Notes under the pieces: generated by a model
Databases searched by the model: none
Told to the model about the DNA's origin: nothing
Seen by the model: only the letters and a program-made list of their open reading frames with translations
In this document: positions 40,288-51,000 of the stretch, piece by piece
How the letters are laid out: each line of letters starts with the position of its first letter
How positions within the stretch are numbered: position 1 is the first letter of the stretch
Made by a program: the position numbers and the translations under genes
Assembly: GCA_040219135.1 (NCBI GenBank)
Contig: JAVJTA010000003.1
Span: 372,001-436,000, forward strand
Source: UBA7803 sp040219135
GTDB taxonomy: Bacteria > Pseudomonadota > Gammaproteobacteria > Pseudomonadales > Azotimanducaceae
Length of the DNA stretch: 64,000 bases
Reading direction: 5' to 3'

Positions 40288-41506
40288 CACCAGCCTCCTG
40301 CTCGGGGCCGCGCTGGTCTCCGGCTGCAGCTGGTTCTCCTGGCTGCCGTTCGTCGGCGACGACGATGACGAGAAGAGCAAGCTCGAGCCCGCCAAACTGG
40401 TCAAGTTCGACCCGGAGGTGCGGGTGCGGCGGGAGTGGTCGGCCGGCATCGGCGATGGCCTCGGCAAGAAGTACGTGCGCATCCGACCCGCAGTGCTGGC
40501 CGATCGGACCTATGCGGCGGACGCTTACGGCCTGGTGGAGGCCCGCGACCGCTTTACCGGCAAGCTCGCCTGGCGCACGCGGATCGCGAAGAACCCCGAA
40601 GGTATGTTCAGCAGCCTCAACATCTTCGATCGCCGCGATCCGAGCTTCGTTGCCGGCGCGGTGGGCACCGGGCACGGCTACGTACTGGTTGGAACCACAC
40701 TGGGTGAGGTGGTGGCGCTGTCCGCCGCCGATGGCAGCGAGGCCTGGCGCAGTGAGGTGGGCAGCGAGGTGCTGGCCGCGCCGGTGGCGGGCGCCCGTCT
40801 CGTATTCGTGCGCACCATCGATGGTCGGCTTCTGGCCCTGGAGCGCGATGACGGCAGCATCCGCTGGAGTTTCGACAACCAGGTGCCGGTGCTCACGCTG
40901 CGTGGTACCAGCACGCCGGTGTACAGCGACGGCGTGGTCTACGCGGGCTTCGACAACGGCATGGTGGCCGCCGTGCGGGCATCGAACGGCGAGCCGGTGT
41001 GGCAGCACCGGGTGATGCTCCCGGAAGGCCGTTCCGAACTGGAGCGCATGGTCGACGTCGACAGTACGCCGCTGCTGTCCGGAGGGATCCTCTACGTGGC
41101 GGCCTACCAGGGCCGGCTGAAGGCCCTGCGTGCCAGCGACGGTTCGCTGCTGTGGGAGAGAGAGATCTCGAGCCACGTCGATCTGGCGGAGGGCTACGGC
41201 CACGTCTACGTCGTCGACGACGACGATGTGATCACCGCCATCGACCAGCGCAACGCCGACGAGCTGTGGAAACAGGAAGGCCTGTTCCGGCGCAGGCTGA
41301 GCGGACCCATCGCGTTCAGCAATTACCTCGTGGTGGCCGACGGCGACGGCTACCTGCACGTGCTGGCCCAGAGCGACGGACGCTTTCTCGGCCGCATCAA
41401 GGTCGACGGCGACGGCGTGCGCTCGCGGCCGCTGGTGGAAGACCAGCTGTTCTACGTGCTCGGTAACTCCGGCCGGCTGCGGGCGCTCAGCGTGGAGCTG
41501 AGGTAG
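40244..41506 (+). CDS. bamB: Outer membrane protein assembly factor BamB
   Basis: A 420-residue lipoprotein of the BAM complex with an eight-bladed PQQ-type beta-propeller. The signal has the lipobox LVSGC, and repeats with AxDGxxxW pattern run to the C-terminus. The start at TTG 40244 is inferred from GGAG 8 nt upstream and because it gives the complete signal peptide; it lies inside the yfgM end, a 44-nt overlap. BamB in the hisS-yfgM-bamB-der order is standard. Confidence 0.92.
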   Translation: MQIPQTRTRHRASRSTSLLLGAALVSGCSWFSWLPFVGDDDDEKSKLEPAKLVKFDPEVRVRREWSAGIGDGLGKKYVRIRPAVLADRTYAADAYGLVEARDRFTGKLAWRTRIAKNPEGMFSSLNIFDRRDPSFVAGAVGTGHGYVLVGTTLGEVVALSAADGSEAWRSEVGSEVLAAPVAGARLVFVRTIDGRLLALERDDGSIRWSFDNQVPVLTLRGTSTPVYSDGVVYAGFDNGMVAAVRASNGEPVWQHRVMLPEGRSELERMVDVDSTPLLSGGILYVAAYQGRLKALRASDGSLLWEREISSHVDLAEGYGHVYVVDDDDVITAIDQRNADELWKQEGLFRRRLSGPIAFSNYLVVADGDGYLHVLAQSDGRFLGRIKVDGDGVRSRPLVEDQLFYVLGNSGRLRALSVELR

Positions 41507-41512
41507 CGGTCG

Positions 41513-42916
41513 ATGCTGCCCACGCTGGCCCTGGTTGGTCGCCCCAACGTCGGCAAGTCGACGTTGTTCAACCGCTTGACCCGTGCCCGCGACGCGCTGG
41601 TGGCCGATGTCCCCGGACTCACCCGGGACCGGCGCTACGGCCGCGCCAGCCTCGGCGCGCTGACCTGCACCCTGATCGATACGGGCGGTCTGCTCGGCGA
41701 CGACGGTGACCTCACCACGGCCATGGAGCGTCAGGCCGAGCTGGCCATGGACGAGGCCGACCTGGTGCTGTTCCTCGTGGACGGCCGAGCCGGCCTGACC
41801 GTTGCCGACGAGGAGATCGTCACCCGCCTGCGGCGCCGCGATCGGCGCGTGCTGCTGGTGGTGAACAAGATGGACGGGGTGGCCGAGGATCAGGCCGTAG
41901 CCGAATTCGCCGGCCTGGGCTTCGAGGAACCGGCCTTCGTCTCAGCGGCGCACAATCGCGGCATCGGCGCCCTGGCAGAGCGGCTCGAAGCGCTGCTCGC
42001 GCCCATATCCCCGGAAGTCGAATCGGCCTCCGGCGGCGACGACGCCATCCGGGTCGCCCTGGTCGGCCGCCCGAACGTCGGCAAGTCCACGCTTGCCAAC
42101 CGCCTGCTCGGCGAGGAACGCCAGGTGGTGTACGACCAGCCGGGCACGACACGCGATGCCATCGACATTCCGTTCGAGCGCGACGGTGTCGCCTACGTGC
42201 TGGTGGATACCGCCGGCGTGCGGCGCAGGGGCCGTGTCGACGAAGTCGTCGAGAAGTTCTCAGTGGTCAAGACCCTGCAGGCCATCGAGCGGGCGCAGGT
42301 GGTGATTCTGGTGCTCGACGCCCGCGAAGGCCTGGTCGATCAGGATCTGCATCTGCTGAGCTATGCCGCCGATGCGGGCTCCGCCGTGGTGATCGCGCTC
42401 AACAAATGGGACGGTCTGAGCGCCGATGACCGCGAGCGCAACCGTCAGGTGCTGGATCGGCGCCTGCGCTTCGCGCCGTGGATTCCCATCCACCAGATAT
42501 CGGCCCTGCACGGCACCGGCGTCGGCCATCTGCTCGACGAGGTGCGCCGGGTCTACGCCGCCGGCGAGATGGACGTAGGTACCTCCCACCTGACCCGGCT
42601 GCTCGGCGCCCTGGTGGAGGCGCATCCGCCGCCCATGGTGCGTGGTCGCCAGATCAAGCTGCGTTTCGCCCACAAAGCCGGGTCGCATCCGCCGCGTATC
42701 GTCATCCACGGCAACCAGACCGGGTCGCTGCCGGACTCCTACGTGCGCTACCTGGAGAACGCCTTCCGCGAGGCGCTGGATCTGGGGGGAACGCCGGTCA
42801 AGATCGAGCTGCGCACCGGCGACAACCCGTTCGCCGGGCGGCGCAATACCCTCACGCCGCGTCAGGAACGCCGTCGCAAACGCATGGTCCGGCACCACAA
42901 GGGCCGCAAGCGCTAG
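41513..42916 (+). CDS. der: Ribosome biogenesis GTPase Der (EngA)
   Basis: A 467-residue double GTPase for 50S assembly. The first G1 motif is GRPNVGKSTLFN (residues 8-19) and the second is GRPNVGKSTLAN (about 185), each followed by DTGG or DTAG (G3) and NKMD or NKWD (G4). A KH-like C-terminal domain and a basic tail (RRRKRMVRHHKGRKR) follow. Both GTPase domains are complete. Ends 5 nt before the convergent xseA stop. Confidence 0.97.
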   Translation: MLPTLALVGRPNVGKSTLFNRLTRARDALVADVPGLTRDRRYGRASLGALTCTLIDTGGLLGDDGDLTTAMERQAELAMDEADLVLFLVDGRAGLTVADEEIVTRLRRRDRRVLLVVNKMDGVAEDQAVAEFAGLGFEEPAFVSAAHNRGIGALAERLEALLAPISPEVESASGGDDAIRVALVGRPNVGKSTLANRLLGEERQVVYDQPGTTRDAIDIPFERDGVAYVLVDTAGVRRRGRVDEVVEKFSVVKTLQAIERAQVVILVLDAREGLVDQDLHLLSYAADAGSAVVIALNKWDGLSADDRERNRQVLDRRLRFAPWIPIHQISALHGTGVGHLLDEVRRVYAAGEMDVGTSHLTRLLGALVEAHPPPMVRGRQIKLRFAHKAGSHPPRIVIHGNQTGSLPDSYVRYLENAFREALDLGGTPVKIELRTGDNPFAGRRNTLTPRQERRRKRMVRHHKGRKR

Positions 42917-42921
42917 TGCGC

Positions 42922-44340
42922 TCAGGCCTCGGGCAGCTTCGGCAGCCGGTTGTCCCCGTCGACCCGCTCCACCGTTACGTCCAGGGCGCCATCCTGAAGG
43001 TGCGCGGTGAGCGCAGCGCCGGTTGCCACCGCATCGATGGACGTCACCGGGACTCGGCCACCGGCGGCGTCCGCCCGGGTCAACACCGAGTAGCCGCGGC
43101 CCAGCGTTGCCAGCGGACTCACCGCCTGCAGCGTGCGTGCCGCGCCGGCGAGCCTGGCTTCGCGGTTGGCCAGCGTGCGCCGGGCGGCGGCGCCGAGAGC
43201 GTTATCCAGCTCGGTGATGCGTTCCCGGTGGCGGGCGATACGCTGTGATGGACGCAGCAGCAGCAGGCTGCGGCGCGCCGAGGCGACGGCGTCGCGCCGC
43301 CGCTCCAGCCGGTTGCCCATGGCCCGGCGCAGCCGCTCCTCGAACTCGTCGGCGCGCTGCATCTGCTGGGCCAGACGCGTGCGCGGATCGCTCAGGCGCG
43401 CTCGCAGGTGGGTCAGGTGGCGTTTCCGGGCGTCCAGATCGGCGCCGAGCGCACGCCCCAGGCGCGCGCCCATCTGGGCGAAATAGCTGTGGAAGTCCGC
43501 CTGATCCGGAGTGATCAGCTCGGCGCCCGCCGACGGCGTGGGGGCGCGGACGTCGGCGACGAAGTCGGTGATCGTGACGTCTGTCTGGTGGCCAACGGCG
43601 GATACCGTGGGCACCGGGCAGGCCGCCACGGCCCGCGCGACGCTCTCCAGGTTGAAGGTCCAGAGATCCTCCAGCGAGCCGCCACCGCGGGTCAGCAGCA
43701 CCACGTCCGGCTCGACGGCGGGAATCTTCGAGAGCGCGGCGAGGACCTCCGCTTCGGCGCGTTCGCCCTGCACGGCGACCGGCAGCAGCACCACCTCCAG
43801 GGCGGGAAATCGACGCTCGATGACGTGCAGCACGTCGCGCAGCGCGGCCCCGCTGGCCGAGGAGATGACCGCCAGCCGGCGCGGCAGCGGTGGCAGCGTG
43901 CGCTTGCGTTGCGGATCGAACAGGCCCTCGGCTTCGAGGCGGAGCTTCAGTGCTTCGAACGCGGCGCGCAGGGCGCCTTCGCCCGCGGGTTCCATGTGCT
44001 CGGCGATGAGCTGGAAGTCGCCGCGGGCCTCGTAGAGGCTGACCCGGCCGCGGACGAGCACCTGGGCTCCGTCCCGGGGCTGGAACGGGACCGCCCGGTT
44101 GCGTCCGGCGAACATCGCGCAGCGCAACTGGGCGTCGTCGTCTTTGAGGGTGAAATACCAGTGCCCTGAGCCCGGCCGGCGGAAATTAGAGATCTCGCCT
44201 TCTACCCACACCAGGTGGAAGTGGTCTTCGATCAGCACGCGGGCCGCACGGGTGAGGGCGCTGACCGTCAGCACCGGGCGACCGGCGGCCGGCATCTGCG
44301 GTGTGGCGGGCTGAAGCGGAGACCTGGGCGGGGTGGGCAT
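42922..44340 (-). CDS. xseA: Exodeoxyribonuclease VII large subunit
   Basis: A 472-residue subunit of ExoVII, which degrades single-stranded DNA. The OB-fold N-terminal domain has LTVSALTRAARVLIEDHFHLVWVEGEISN, and the catalytic core has GGGSLEDLWTFN and VGHQTDVTITDFVADVRAPTPSAGAEL. A coiled coil and C-terminal segment with GRGYSVL follow. Convergent with der, divergent from guaB by 71 nt. The small subunit xseB is not in the window. Confidence 0.96.
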   Translation of the reverse strand: MPTPPRSPLQPATPQMPAAGRPVLTVSALTRAARVLIEDHFHLVWVEGEISNFRRPGSGHWYFTLKDDDAQLRCAMFAGRNRAVPFQPRDGAQVLVRGRVSLYEARGDFQLIAEHMEPAGEGALRAAFEALKLRLEAEGLFDPQRKRTLPPLPRRLAVISSASGAALRDVLHVIERRFPALEVVLLPVAVQGERAEAEVLAALSKIPAVEPDVVLLTRGGGSLEDLWTFNLESVARAVAACPVPTVSAVGHQTDVTITDFVADVRAPTPSAGAELITPDQADFHSYFAQMGARLGRALGADLDARKRHLTHLRARLSDPRTRLAQQMQRADEFEERLRRAMGNRLERRRDAVASARRSLLLLRPSQRIARHRERITELDNALGAAARRTLANREARLAGAARTLQAVSPLATLGRGYSVLTRADAAGGRVPVTSIDAVATGAALTAHLQDGALDVTVERVDGDNRLPKLPEA

Positions 44341-44361
44341 GGCCAGAGTTTACTTGCACGA

Positions 44362-44390
44362 TTTACATGCCGATAGCTCGCCGGTAAAAT
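44362..44390 (+). promoter_or_regulatory. Sigma-70 promoter for guaB
   Basis: TTTACA (44362-44367) and TAAAAT (44385-44390) with an optimal 17-nt spacer, ending 21 nt before the guaB ATG. It leaves room for a transcript start near 44397 and a short leader. Confidence 0.65.
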
Positions 44391-44411
44391 CTCGGTTTTG
44401 CGGAGTCCTCA

Positions 44412-45881
44412 ATGTTGCGTATCGCCCACGACGCGCTTACGTTCGATGACGTACTGCTCCTCCCCGCGTATTCCCAGGTCCTGCCGTCCGAAGTATCGCT
44501 GAAGACCCGGCTGACCAGGGACATCACCCTGAACATCCCGCTCATGTCCGCGGCCATGGATACGGTGACCGAAGCCCGGCTCGCCATTGCCCTCGCCCAG
44601 GAGGGCGGTATCGGCATCGTCCATAAGAACATGAGCGTCGAGGCGCAGGCGCGGGAAGTCCGGGCGGTGAAGAAGTTCGAAAGCGGCATCATCCGGGATC
44701 CCATCACCATCCACCCGGATCGGACCGTGGCGGATCTGATCGACCTGACCATGGATCACAAGATCTCCGGCGTTCCCGTGGTCGAAGGCAACGCGCTGGT
44801 CGGCATCATCACCAGCCGCGACGTGCGCTTTGAGCGGCGCATGGACGCCAGGATCCGCGAGGTGATGACGCCGAAGGAGAAGCTGGTCACCGCCGGTGAA
44901 GACGCCTCCTTCGAAGAGATCACGGACATCCTCCACCGTCACCGGATCGAGAAAGTCCTGCTGGTCAACGACGCGTTCGAACTGCGCGGCATGGTCACGG
45001 TGAAGGACATCAACAAGGCCAAGGCGTTCCCCGCAGCGTGCAAGGATGCGCAGGGGTCGCTGCGGGTGGGGGCCGGTGTCGGCACCGGTGCGGAAACCGA
45101 AGAACGCATCGCCGCACTCATCGAGGCGGGGGTCGACGTGCTCGTGGTGGACACCGCGCACGGTCATTCCTCGCGCGTGCTCGAGCGCATCTCCTGGGTG
45201 CGCAAGCGCTACCCCGACGTCGGGCTGATCGCCGGCAACGTCGCCACCCGGGAAGGCGCCGAAGCCCTCATCGAAGCGGGCGTGGATGCCATCAAGGTGG
45301 GCATCGGCCCCGGCTCGATCTGCACCACGCGGATCGTCACCGGCATCGGCGTGCCGCAGATCACGGCCATCTCGGAGGCGGTGACGGTGGCCGACGCGGC
45401 GGACCTCCCGGTGATCGCCGATGGCGGCATCCGCTACTCCGGCGACATCGCCAAGGCCATAGCCGCCGGCGCCAGCGTGGTGATGGTCGGCGGTCTGCTT
45501 GCCGGCACGGACGAGGCGCCGGGCGAGGTGGAGCTCTACCAGGGACGTACCTACAAAGCCTATCGCGGCATGGGATCTCTCGGCGCCATGGGCAAGTCCC
45601 ACGGATCGAGCGACCGCTACTTCCAGGAACCGGAGCAGGATACCCGCAAGCTCGTGCCGGAAGGCATCGAGGGCCGGGTCCCTTACCGCGGGCCCGTGAG
45701 TCCCATCGTCAATCAGCTCATGGGCGGCCTGCGGGCTTCGATGGGCTATACCGGATGTCCCGACATCCCCAGCATGAGAACCCGACCGCAGTTCGTGCGG
45801 GTCAGCGCCGCCAGCATGGTGGAGAGTCACGTGCACGACGTGGCGATCACCAAGGAAGCGCCTAACTACCCGCTGAGCTGA
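44412..45881 (+). CDS. guaB: IMP dehydrogenase
   Basis: Oxidises IMP to XMP with NAD+, the first step to GMP. The 489-residue protein has the TIM barrel interrupted by two CBS domains (about 93-205), the catalytic Cys in GPGSICTTR, and the mobile flap region YRGMGSLGAMG. It starts MLRIAHDALTFDDVLLLP. It forms an operon with guaA, 10 nt apart. Confidence 0.97.
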   Translation: MLRIAHDALTFDDVLLLPAYSQVLPSEVSLKTRLTRDITLNIPLMSAAMDTVTEARLAIALAQEGGIGIVHKNMSVEAQAREVRAVKKFESGIIRDPITIHPDRTVADLIDLTMDHKISGVPVVEGNALVGIITSRDVRFERRMDARIREVMTPKEKLVTAGEDASFEEITDILHRHRIEKVLLVNDAFELRGMVTVKDINKAKAFPAACKDAQGSLRVGAGVGTGAETEERIAALIEAGVDVLVVDTAHGHSSRVLERISWVRKRYPDVGLIAGNVATREGAEALIEAGVDAIKVGIGPGSICTTRIVTGIGVPQITAISEAVTVADAADLPVIADGGIRYSGDIAKAIAAGASVVMVGGLLAGTDEAPGEVELYQGRTYKAYRGMGSLGAMGKSHGSSDRYFQEPEQDTRKLVPEGIEGRVPYRGPVSPIVNQLMGGLRASMGYTGCPDIPSMRTRPQFVRVSAASMVESHVHDVAITKEAPNYPLS

Positions 45882-45891
45882 CGGCGCGCTG

Positions 45892-47469
45892 ATGAGCAGT
45901 ACCGACAACCTCCACGATCAGAAGCTGCTGATCGTCGACTTCGGATCTCAGTACACCCAGCTCATCGCCCGGCGCGTGCGCGAAGCCGGCGTGTACTGCG
46001 AGATCCATCCGTTCGACGCGCCGGAAGCGTTCATTCGCGAGTTCGCCCCGCGCGGCGTGATTCTTTCCGGCGGTCCGGAAACCGTGACCGCCGAACACAC
46101 GCCGCGCATCCCGGGGGTGATCTTCGATCTCGGCGTGCCGGTTCTCGGTATCTGCTACGGCATGCAGGCCCTGGCCGCGCAGCTCGGCGGCAGCGTCGGC
46201 GGCTCGACCCAGCGCGAGTTCGGCCACGCCGTGGTGGAGGTGAGCGCCGACAGCGAGTTCCTGAGCGTGGTCAACGAGGGTGCCGGCGGCGAGCTGCCGG
46301 TGTGGATGAGCCACGGCGACAAGGTGACCGACGTGCCCCCAGGCTTCGTCGTGGTGGCCCGGACCGGGTCAGCACCCATCGCCGCCATGGAAGATCCGAA
46401 GCGACGCCTCTACGGCGTGCAGTTTCATCCGGAAGTGACCCACACGCACACCGGACAGGAGATCATCAGCCACTTCGCCCGCAACCTGTGCGGCTGTGAG
46501 GGCTTGTGGAACGCGGCCAACATCGTCGACGACGCCATCGCTGCGGTGCGCGCGCAGGTCGGCGACGAGCGCGTGGTCCTGGGTCTTTCAGGCGGCGTGG
46601 ACTCGTCGGTGGTTGCCGCTCTGCTGTCCCGGGCCATCGGTGAGCAGCTCACCTGTGTCTTCGTCGACAACGGTCTTCTGCGCAAGAACGAGCGCGCCGA
46701 GGTGGAAGAGGCGTTTGCCCCCTCCAACGCGCTGGATCTGAATCTGGTGGTGGTGGATGCCGAAGCCGAATTCCTGATGCGCCTCGCCGGTCACGACGAC
46801 CCCGAAGACAAACGCAAGATCATCGGCAACACGTTCATCGACGTGTTCGACCGCGAGGCCCATCGGATCTCCGGGGTGAAGTGGCTGGCCCAGGGCACGA
46901 TCTATCCGGACGTCATCGAATCGGCGGCGAGCAAGTTCGGCAAAGCGCACGTCATCAAGTCGCACCACAACGTCGGCGGGCTCCCGGCGCGCATGCAGTT
47001 GAAGCTGGTGGAACCGCTGCGGGAGCTGTTCAAGGACGAAGTGCGCCGCATCGGACTGCACCTGGGACTGCCTCGGGAGATGGTGTTCCGCCACCCGTTC
47101 CCGGGACCGGGCCTCGGCGTTCGGGTGCTTGGCGAGGTGACCAAGGATCGCGCCGACGTGCTGCGCGAGGCGGACGCGGTGTTTCTGGAGGAATTGCACC
47201 GTGCCGGCTGGTACGACCGGGTGAGTCAGGCGTTTGCCGTGTTCCTCCCGGTGAAATCCGTCGGCGTGGTCGGAGACGCCCGGCGCTACGCCGACGTCAT
47301 CGCCCTGCGTGCCGTGGAGACCGTCGACTTCATGACCGCACGCTGGGCCCGTCTGCCGTACGAACTGATCGAGACGGTATCCAACCGGATCATCAACGAG
47401 ATCGAGGGCGTTTCCCGGGTGGTGTACGACGTGTCGAGCAAACCGCCCGCCACCATCGAGTGGGAGTGA
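45892..47469 (+). CDS. guaA: GMP synthase (glutamine-hydrolysing)
   Basis: A 525-residue protein that converts XMP to GMP. The N-terminal class I glutamine amidotransferase has the nucleophile in LGICYGMQ and HPEVTHT; the ATP-pyrophosphatase has the P-loop SGGVDSS; the C-terminal dimerisation domain ends PATIEWE, the universal GuaA tail. It follows guaB and precedes tadA by 4 nt. Confidence 0.97.
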   Translation: MSSTDNLHDQKLLIVDFGSQYTQLIARRVREAGVYCEIHPFDAPEAFIREFAPRGVILSGGPETVTAEHTPRIPGVIFDLGVPVLGICYGMQALAAQLGGSVGGSTQREFGHAVVEVSADSEFLSVVNEGAGGELPVWMSHGDKVTDVPPGFVVVARTGSAPIAAMEDPKRRLYGVQFHPEVTHTHTGQEIISHFARNLCGCEGLWNAANIVDDAIAAVRAQVGDERVVLGLSGGVDSSVVAALLSRAIGEQLTCVFVDNGLLRKNERAEVEEAFAPSNALDLNLVVVDAEAEFLMRLAGHDDPEDKRKIIGNTFIDVFDREAHRISGVKWLAQGTIYPDVIESAASKFGKAHVIKSHHNVGGLPARMQLKLVEPLRELFKDEVRRIGLHLGLPREMVFRHPFPGPGLGVRVLGEVTKDRADVLREADAVFLEELHRAGWYDRVSQAFAVFLPVKSVGVVGDARRYADVIALRAVETVDFMTARWARLPYELIETVSNRIINEIEGVSRVVYDVSSKPPATIEWE

Positions 47470-47473
47470 CTCG

Positions 47474-48013
47474 ATGGCCGACGTTGCGACGTCGACGGAG
47501 CACGAGCCGTGGATGCGCCGCGCCCTGGCGCTGGCGGCGTCGGCAGGTGCCGCCGGCGAGGTGCCGGTCGGGGCCGTGGTCGTGCGCGACGGCGAGGTGA
47601 TCGGTGAGGGCAGGAACGGGCCGATCGGGGCGATGGATCCCACGGCGCACGCCGAGATCGCGGCACTTCGCGATGCGGCGCGCCGTGTGGGCAACTATCG
47701 GCTCCCGGGCTCGGTTCTGTACGTCACCGTGGAACCGTGCACCATGTGCGCCGGGGCCCTGGTTCACGCGCGCATCGCCATGCTGGTGTACGCGGCCGCC
47801 GAGCCGAAAGCCGGCGCCGTCGCCAGCACCGCCAAGGTGCTCGACAACCCGCACCTCAACCATCGGGTCGCCGTGGTTGGCGGCGTGCTGGCGGATGCGT
47901 CCGCCGCGCTGGTGAGGCAGTTCTTCGCGTCGCGCCGTGCCGGCACCTCGGGGACGGCGGCGCGGTCCGACGACGACTATGACGACGACGACGACGACGT
48001 AAGGAACCCATGA
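47474..48013 (+). CDS. tadA: tRNA-specific adenosine deaminase
   Basis: Deaminates A34 to inosine in tRNA-Arg. The 179-residue protein has the zinc deaminase motifs HAEI (catalytic Glu) and PCTMCAG. The C-terminus has an unusual acidic tail, DDDYDDDDDDVRNP, encoded by a GAC repeat at about 47969-47999; it adds 20-25 residues beyond the family core. Alternatively named cytosine/adenosine deaminase, but the motif order fits TadA. Overlaps purL by 4 nt. Confidence 0.93.
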   Translation: MADVATSTEHEPWMRRALALAASAGAAGEVPVGAVVVRDGEVIGEGRNGPIGAMDPTAHAEIAALRDAARRVGNYRLPGSVLYVTVEPCTMCAGALVHARIAMLVYAAAEPKAGAVASTAKVLDNPHLNHRVAVVGGVLADASAALVRQFFASRRAGTSGTAARSDDDYDDDDDDVRNP

Positions 48014-51000
48014 CCGACCTGCTGTTGCTCAAGGGGCCGCCGGCCCTGTCCCGTTTCCGCCTCGACAAGCTGCGCGGTCAGCTCGGTCTGGGCGATGGCC
48101 CGCTGTACGCGGAGTTCGTGCACCTGCTGAACGTGACCCGCGGGATGGACGGCGAGGAACTCGCCCGCTGCGAGAGCCTGTTGAGCTACGGCCCGCTCAG
48201 CGATCGCCCGGATCGGGCCGGCGACCATGTGGCGACGGTGGTGCCGCGGCAGGGGACGATCTCGCCGTGGTCGAGCAAGGCGACGGACATCTTCCGGATC
48301 TGCGACCTCGACCACGTGCTGCGGGTCGAACGCGGCGTGCGCTGGTTTGTCAATGCGGATCGTCTGGCGGATCTCGATCTCTCGCTGCTCTTCGATCGAA
48401 TGACCGAGCGTCTGGTCGACGAGGACGGGCTCGCCAGCGTCTTCGGCGACGCGGAGCCGCGTCCGCTGTCGACGATCCCGCTGCTCGCTCAGGGGCACGG
48501 CGCTCTGGTCGCGGCCAACCGCTCGCTGGGCCTGGCCCTGTCAGAGGACGAGGTCGACTATCTGGTGGAAGCCTACCGCGGGCTCGGCCGCGACCCCACG
48601 GACGTCGAGCTGATGATGTTCGCCCAGGCTAACTCGGAGCACTGTCGCCACAAGATCTTCAACGCCACCTGGACGATCGACGGCCGCGTCCAGCCGCACT
48701 CGCTGTTCGAGATGATCAAGAACACGTTCCGGCACATCAACGGAGCCGGCGTTCTATCGGCCTACGCCGACAACGCGGCGGTGATTCAGGGTCATCGCGT
48801 CGACCGCTTCAGCCTGGACGCGGACACCCATCGCTACGGCTATCAGAGGGCGGCGAGCCACATCCTGATGAAGGTGGAGACCCACAATCACCCGACCGCC
48901 ATTGCGCCTTACCCGGGGGCCGCTACCGGCTCCGGCGGTGAGATCCGCGACGAGGGCGCCGTCGGCCGGGGGTCCAAGCCCAAGGCCGGTCTCAGCGGCT
49001 TCACGACCTCGCACCTTGGTATACCGGGCTTCGAGCAACCGTGGGAACTCGCCACCGGCCGGCCGCCGCGGATCGCCTCGGCCCTCGAGATCATGCTCGA
49101 AGCGCCGGTCGGCGCTGCCTCCTACAACAACGAGTACGGGCGCCCGGCGCTCGCCGGCTACTTCCGCACCTTCGAACAGGCCGACCCGGACGATCCGTCG
49201 CGGGTGCGCGGCTACCACAAGCCGGTGATGATCGCCGGCGGGGTCGGCAGCGTTCGCGAAGAGCACGTGCACGCGCAACCGTTCGAACCCGGTACGAACC
49301 TGGTGGTGCTCGGTGGCCCGGCCATGCTCATCGGTCTCGGCGGCGGCGCGGCCTCGAGCGTGGCCTCGGGCGAAAGCGACTCGGACCTCGACTTCGCGTC
49401 GGTGCAGCGGGACAACGCGGAGATGGAGCGGCGCTGCCAGGAAGTGATCGACGCCTGCTGCTCGCTGGGGGCCGACAACCCCATTGCGCTGATCCACGAC
49501 GTCGGCGCGGGCGGTCTGTCCAACGCGCTGCCGGAACTGGTCAAGGATGCCGGTATGGGCGGTCAGTTCGAACTGCGCGACGTGCCGACGGCAGACCGGG
49601 CCATGGCGCCCCACGAGATCTGGTGCAACGAGGCTCAGGAGCGCTACGTGCTCGGCATCGCGCCTTCGCGACTCGATCGCTTCGTCGCGCTCTGCGAACG
49701 CGAGCGCTGCCCCTACGCGGTGGTCGGCGAGGCCACCACGGCCGCGCACCTCGAGGTGAACGACGCGCACTTCGGCAACAGCCCGGTGGATCTGCCGCTG
49801 TCGGTTCTGTTCGGCAAACCGCCGCGCATGGAACGGGCTTTCGAGCGGTGCGCACCGGACCGCGCGCCGCTCGTACTCGATGAGGTCGATCTCGCGGAGG
49901 CGGTGACCCGGGTGCTGCGGTTCCCTGCGGTCGCCAGCAAGCAGTTTCTCGTGACCATCGGTGATCGCAGCATCACTGGCCTGGTGAGCCGCGATCAGAT
50001 GGTCGGCCCGTGGCAGGTGCCAGTGGCCGACGTCGCCGTGACGCTGGCCGGCCATCGCTCGCACCAGGGCGAAGCGTTCGCAATGGGCGAGCGTCCGCCG
50101 CTGGCGCTCATCGACGCCGCGGCTTCGGCGCGTATGGCGGTGGGGGAGGCGTTGACGAATCTGTGCGCCGCCGACGTCCCGGAGCTCGGGCGTACGGTTC
50201 TTTCCGCCAACTGGATGGCCGCGATCGGCGATGCCGGCGGCGGCGCAGGAGGCGACGAGCAGGCGCTGTTCGACGCCGTGCGCGCGGTAGGCATGGAGCT
50301 GTGTCCGGCGCTCGGTATCGCGGTGCCGGTGGGAAAGGACAGTCTGTCCATGCGCACCCGCTGGGAAGACCGGGAAGTGACGGCGCCGCTGACCCTCATC
50401 GTCTCCGCATTCGCGCCGGTGGCGGATGCGGCACGGACCCTTACGCCCGAGCTGCGTCGCGATGCAGGCCCCACACGGCTGTTGCTGATCGATCTCGGCG
50501 GCGGTCTGAATCGTCTCGGCGGCAGCGCGCTGGCGCAGTGTTTCGGTCAGCTCGGCGACATGTCTCCGGATCTGGACGATCCCGCCGCTCTGGTCGCTTT
50601 CTTCGAGGCGGTGCAGGCGCAGAACCGCGCTGGCCGGCTGCTCGCCTATCACGACCGCTCGGACGGCGGGCTGCTGGCCTGCGTGCTGGAGATGGCGTTT
50701 GCCGGGCACTGCGGCCTGGACGTGGATCTGGCGCAGCTCGGAGACGCCGTGCCGGCGCTGTTCGCCGAAGAACTGGGTGCCGTCGTTCAGGTCCGGACGG
50801 ACGACGTCGACCTGGTGCGCGAGGCCTTCACCGGTGTGTCGTGTCTGGACATTGGCGCACCCCGCGACGATCACAGCATCGTGTTCCGCAGCGGCGTCGA
50901 GGTGCTGTTCGAATCCAATCGCACGACGCTGCAGCAGCAGTGGGCCGAAACGAGCTACCGGATGCAGCGTCTGCGCGACGAGCCGGGGTGCGCGGACGAG

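Noticed and set aside
48754..50874. A 706-codon open frame on the minus strand, antisense to purL
   Set aside because: The long frame is a product of the high GC third positions of purL. It has no ribosome site and no recognised domain.
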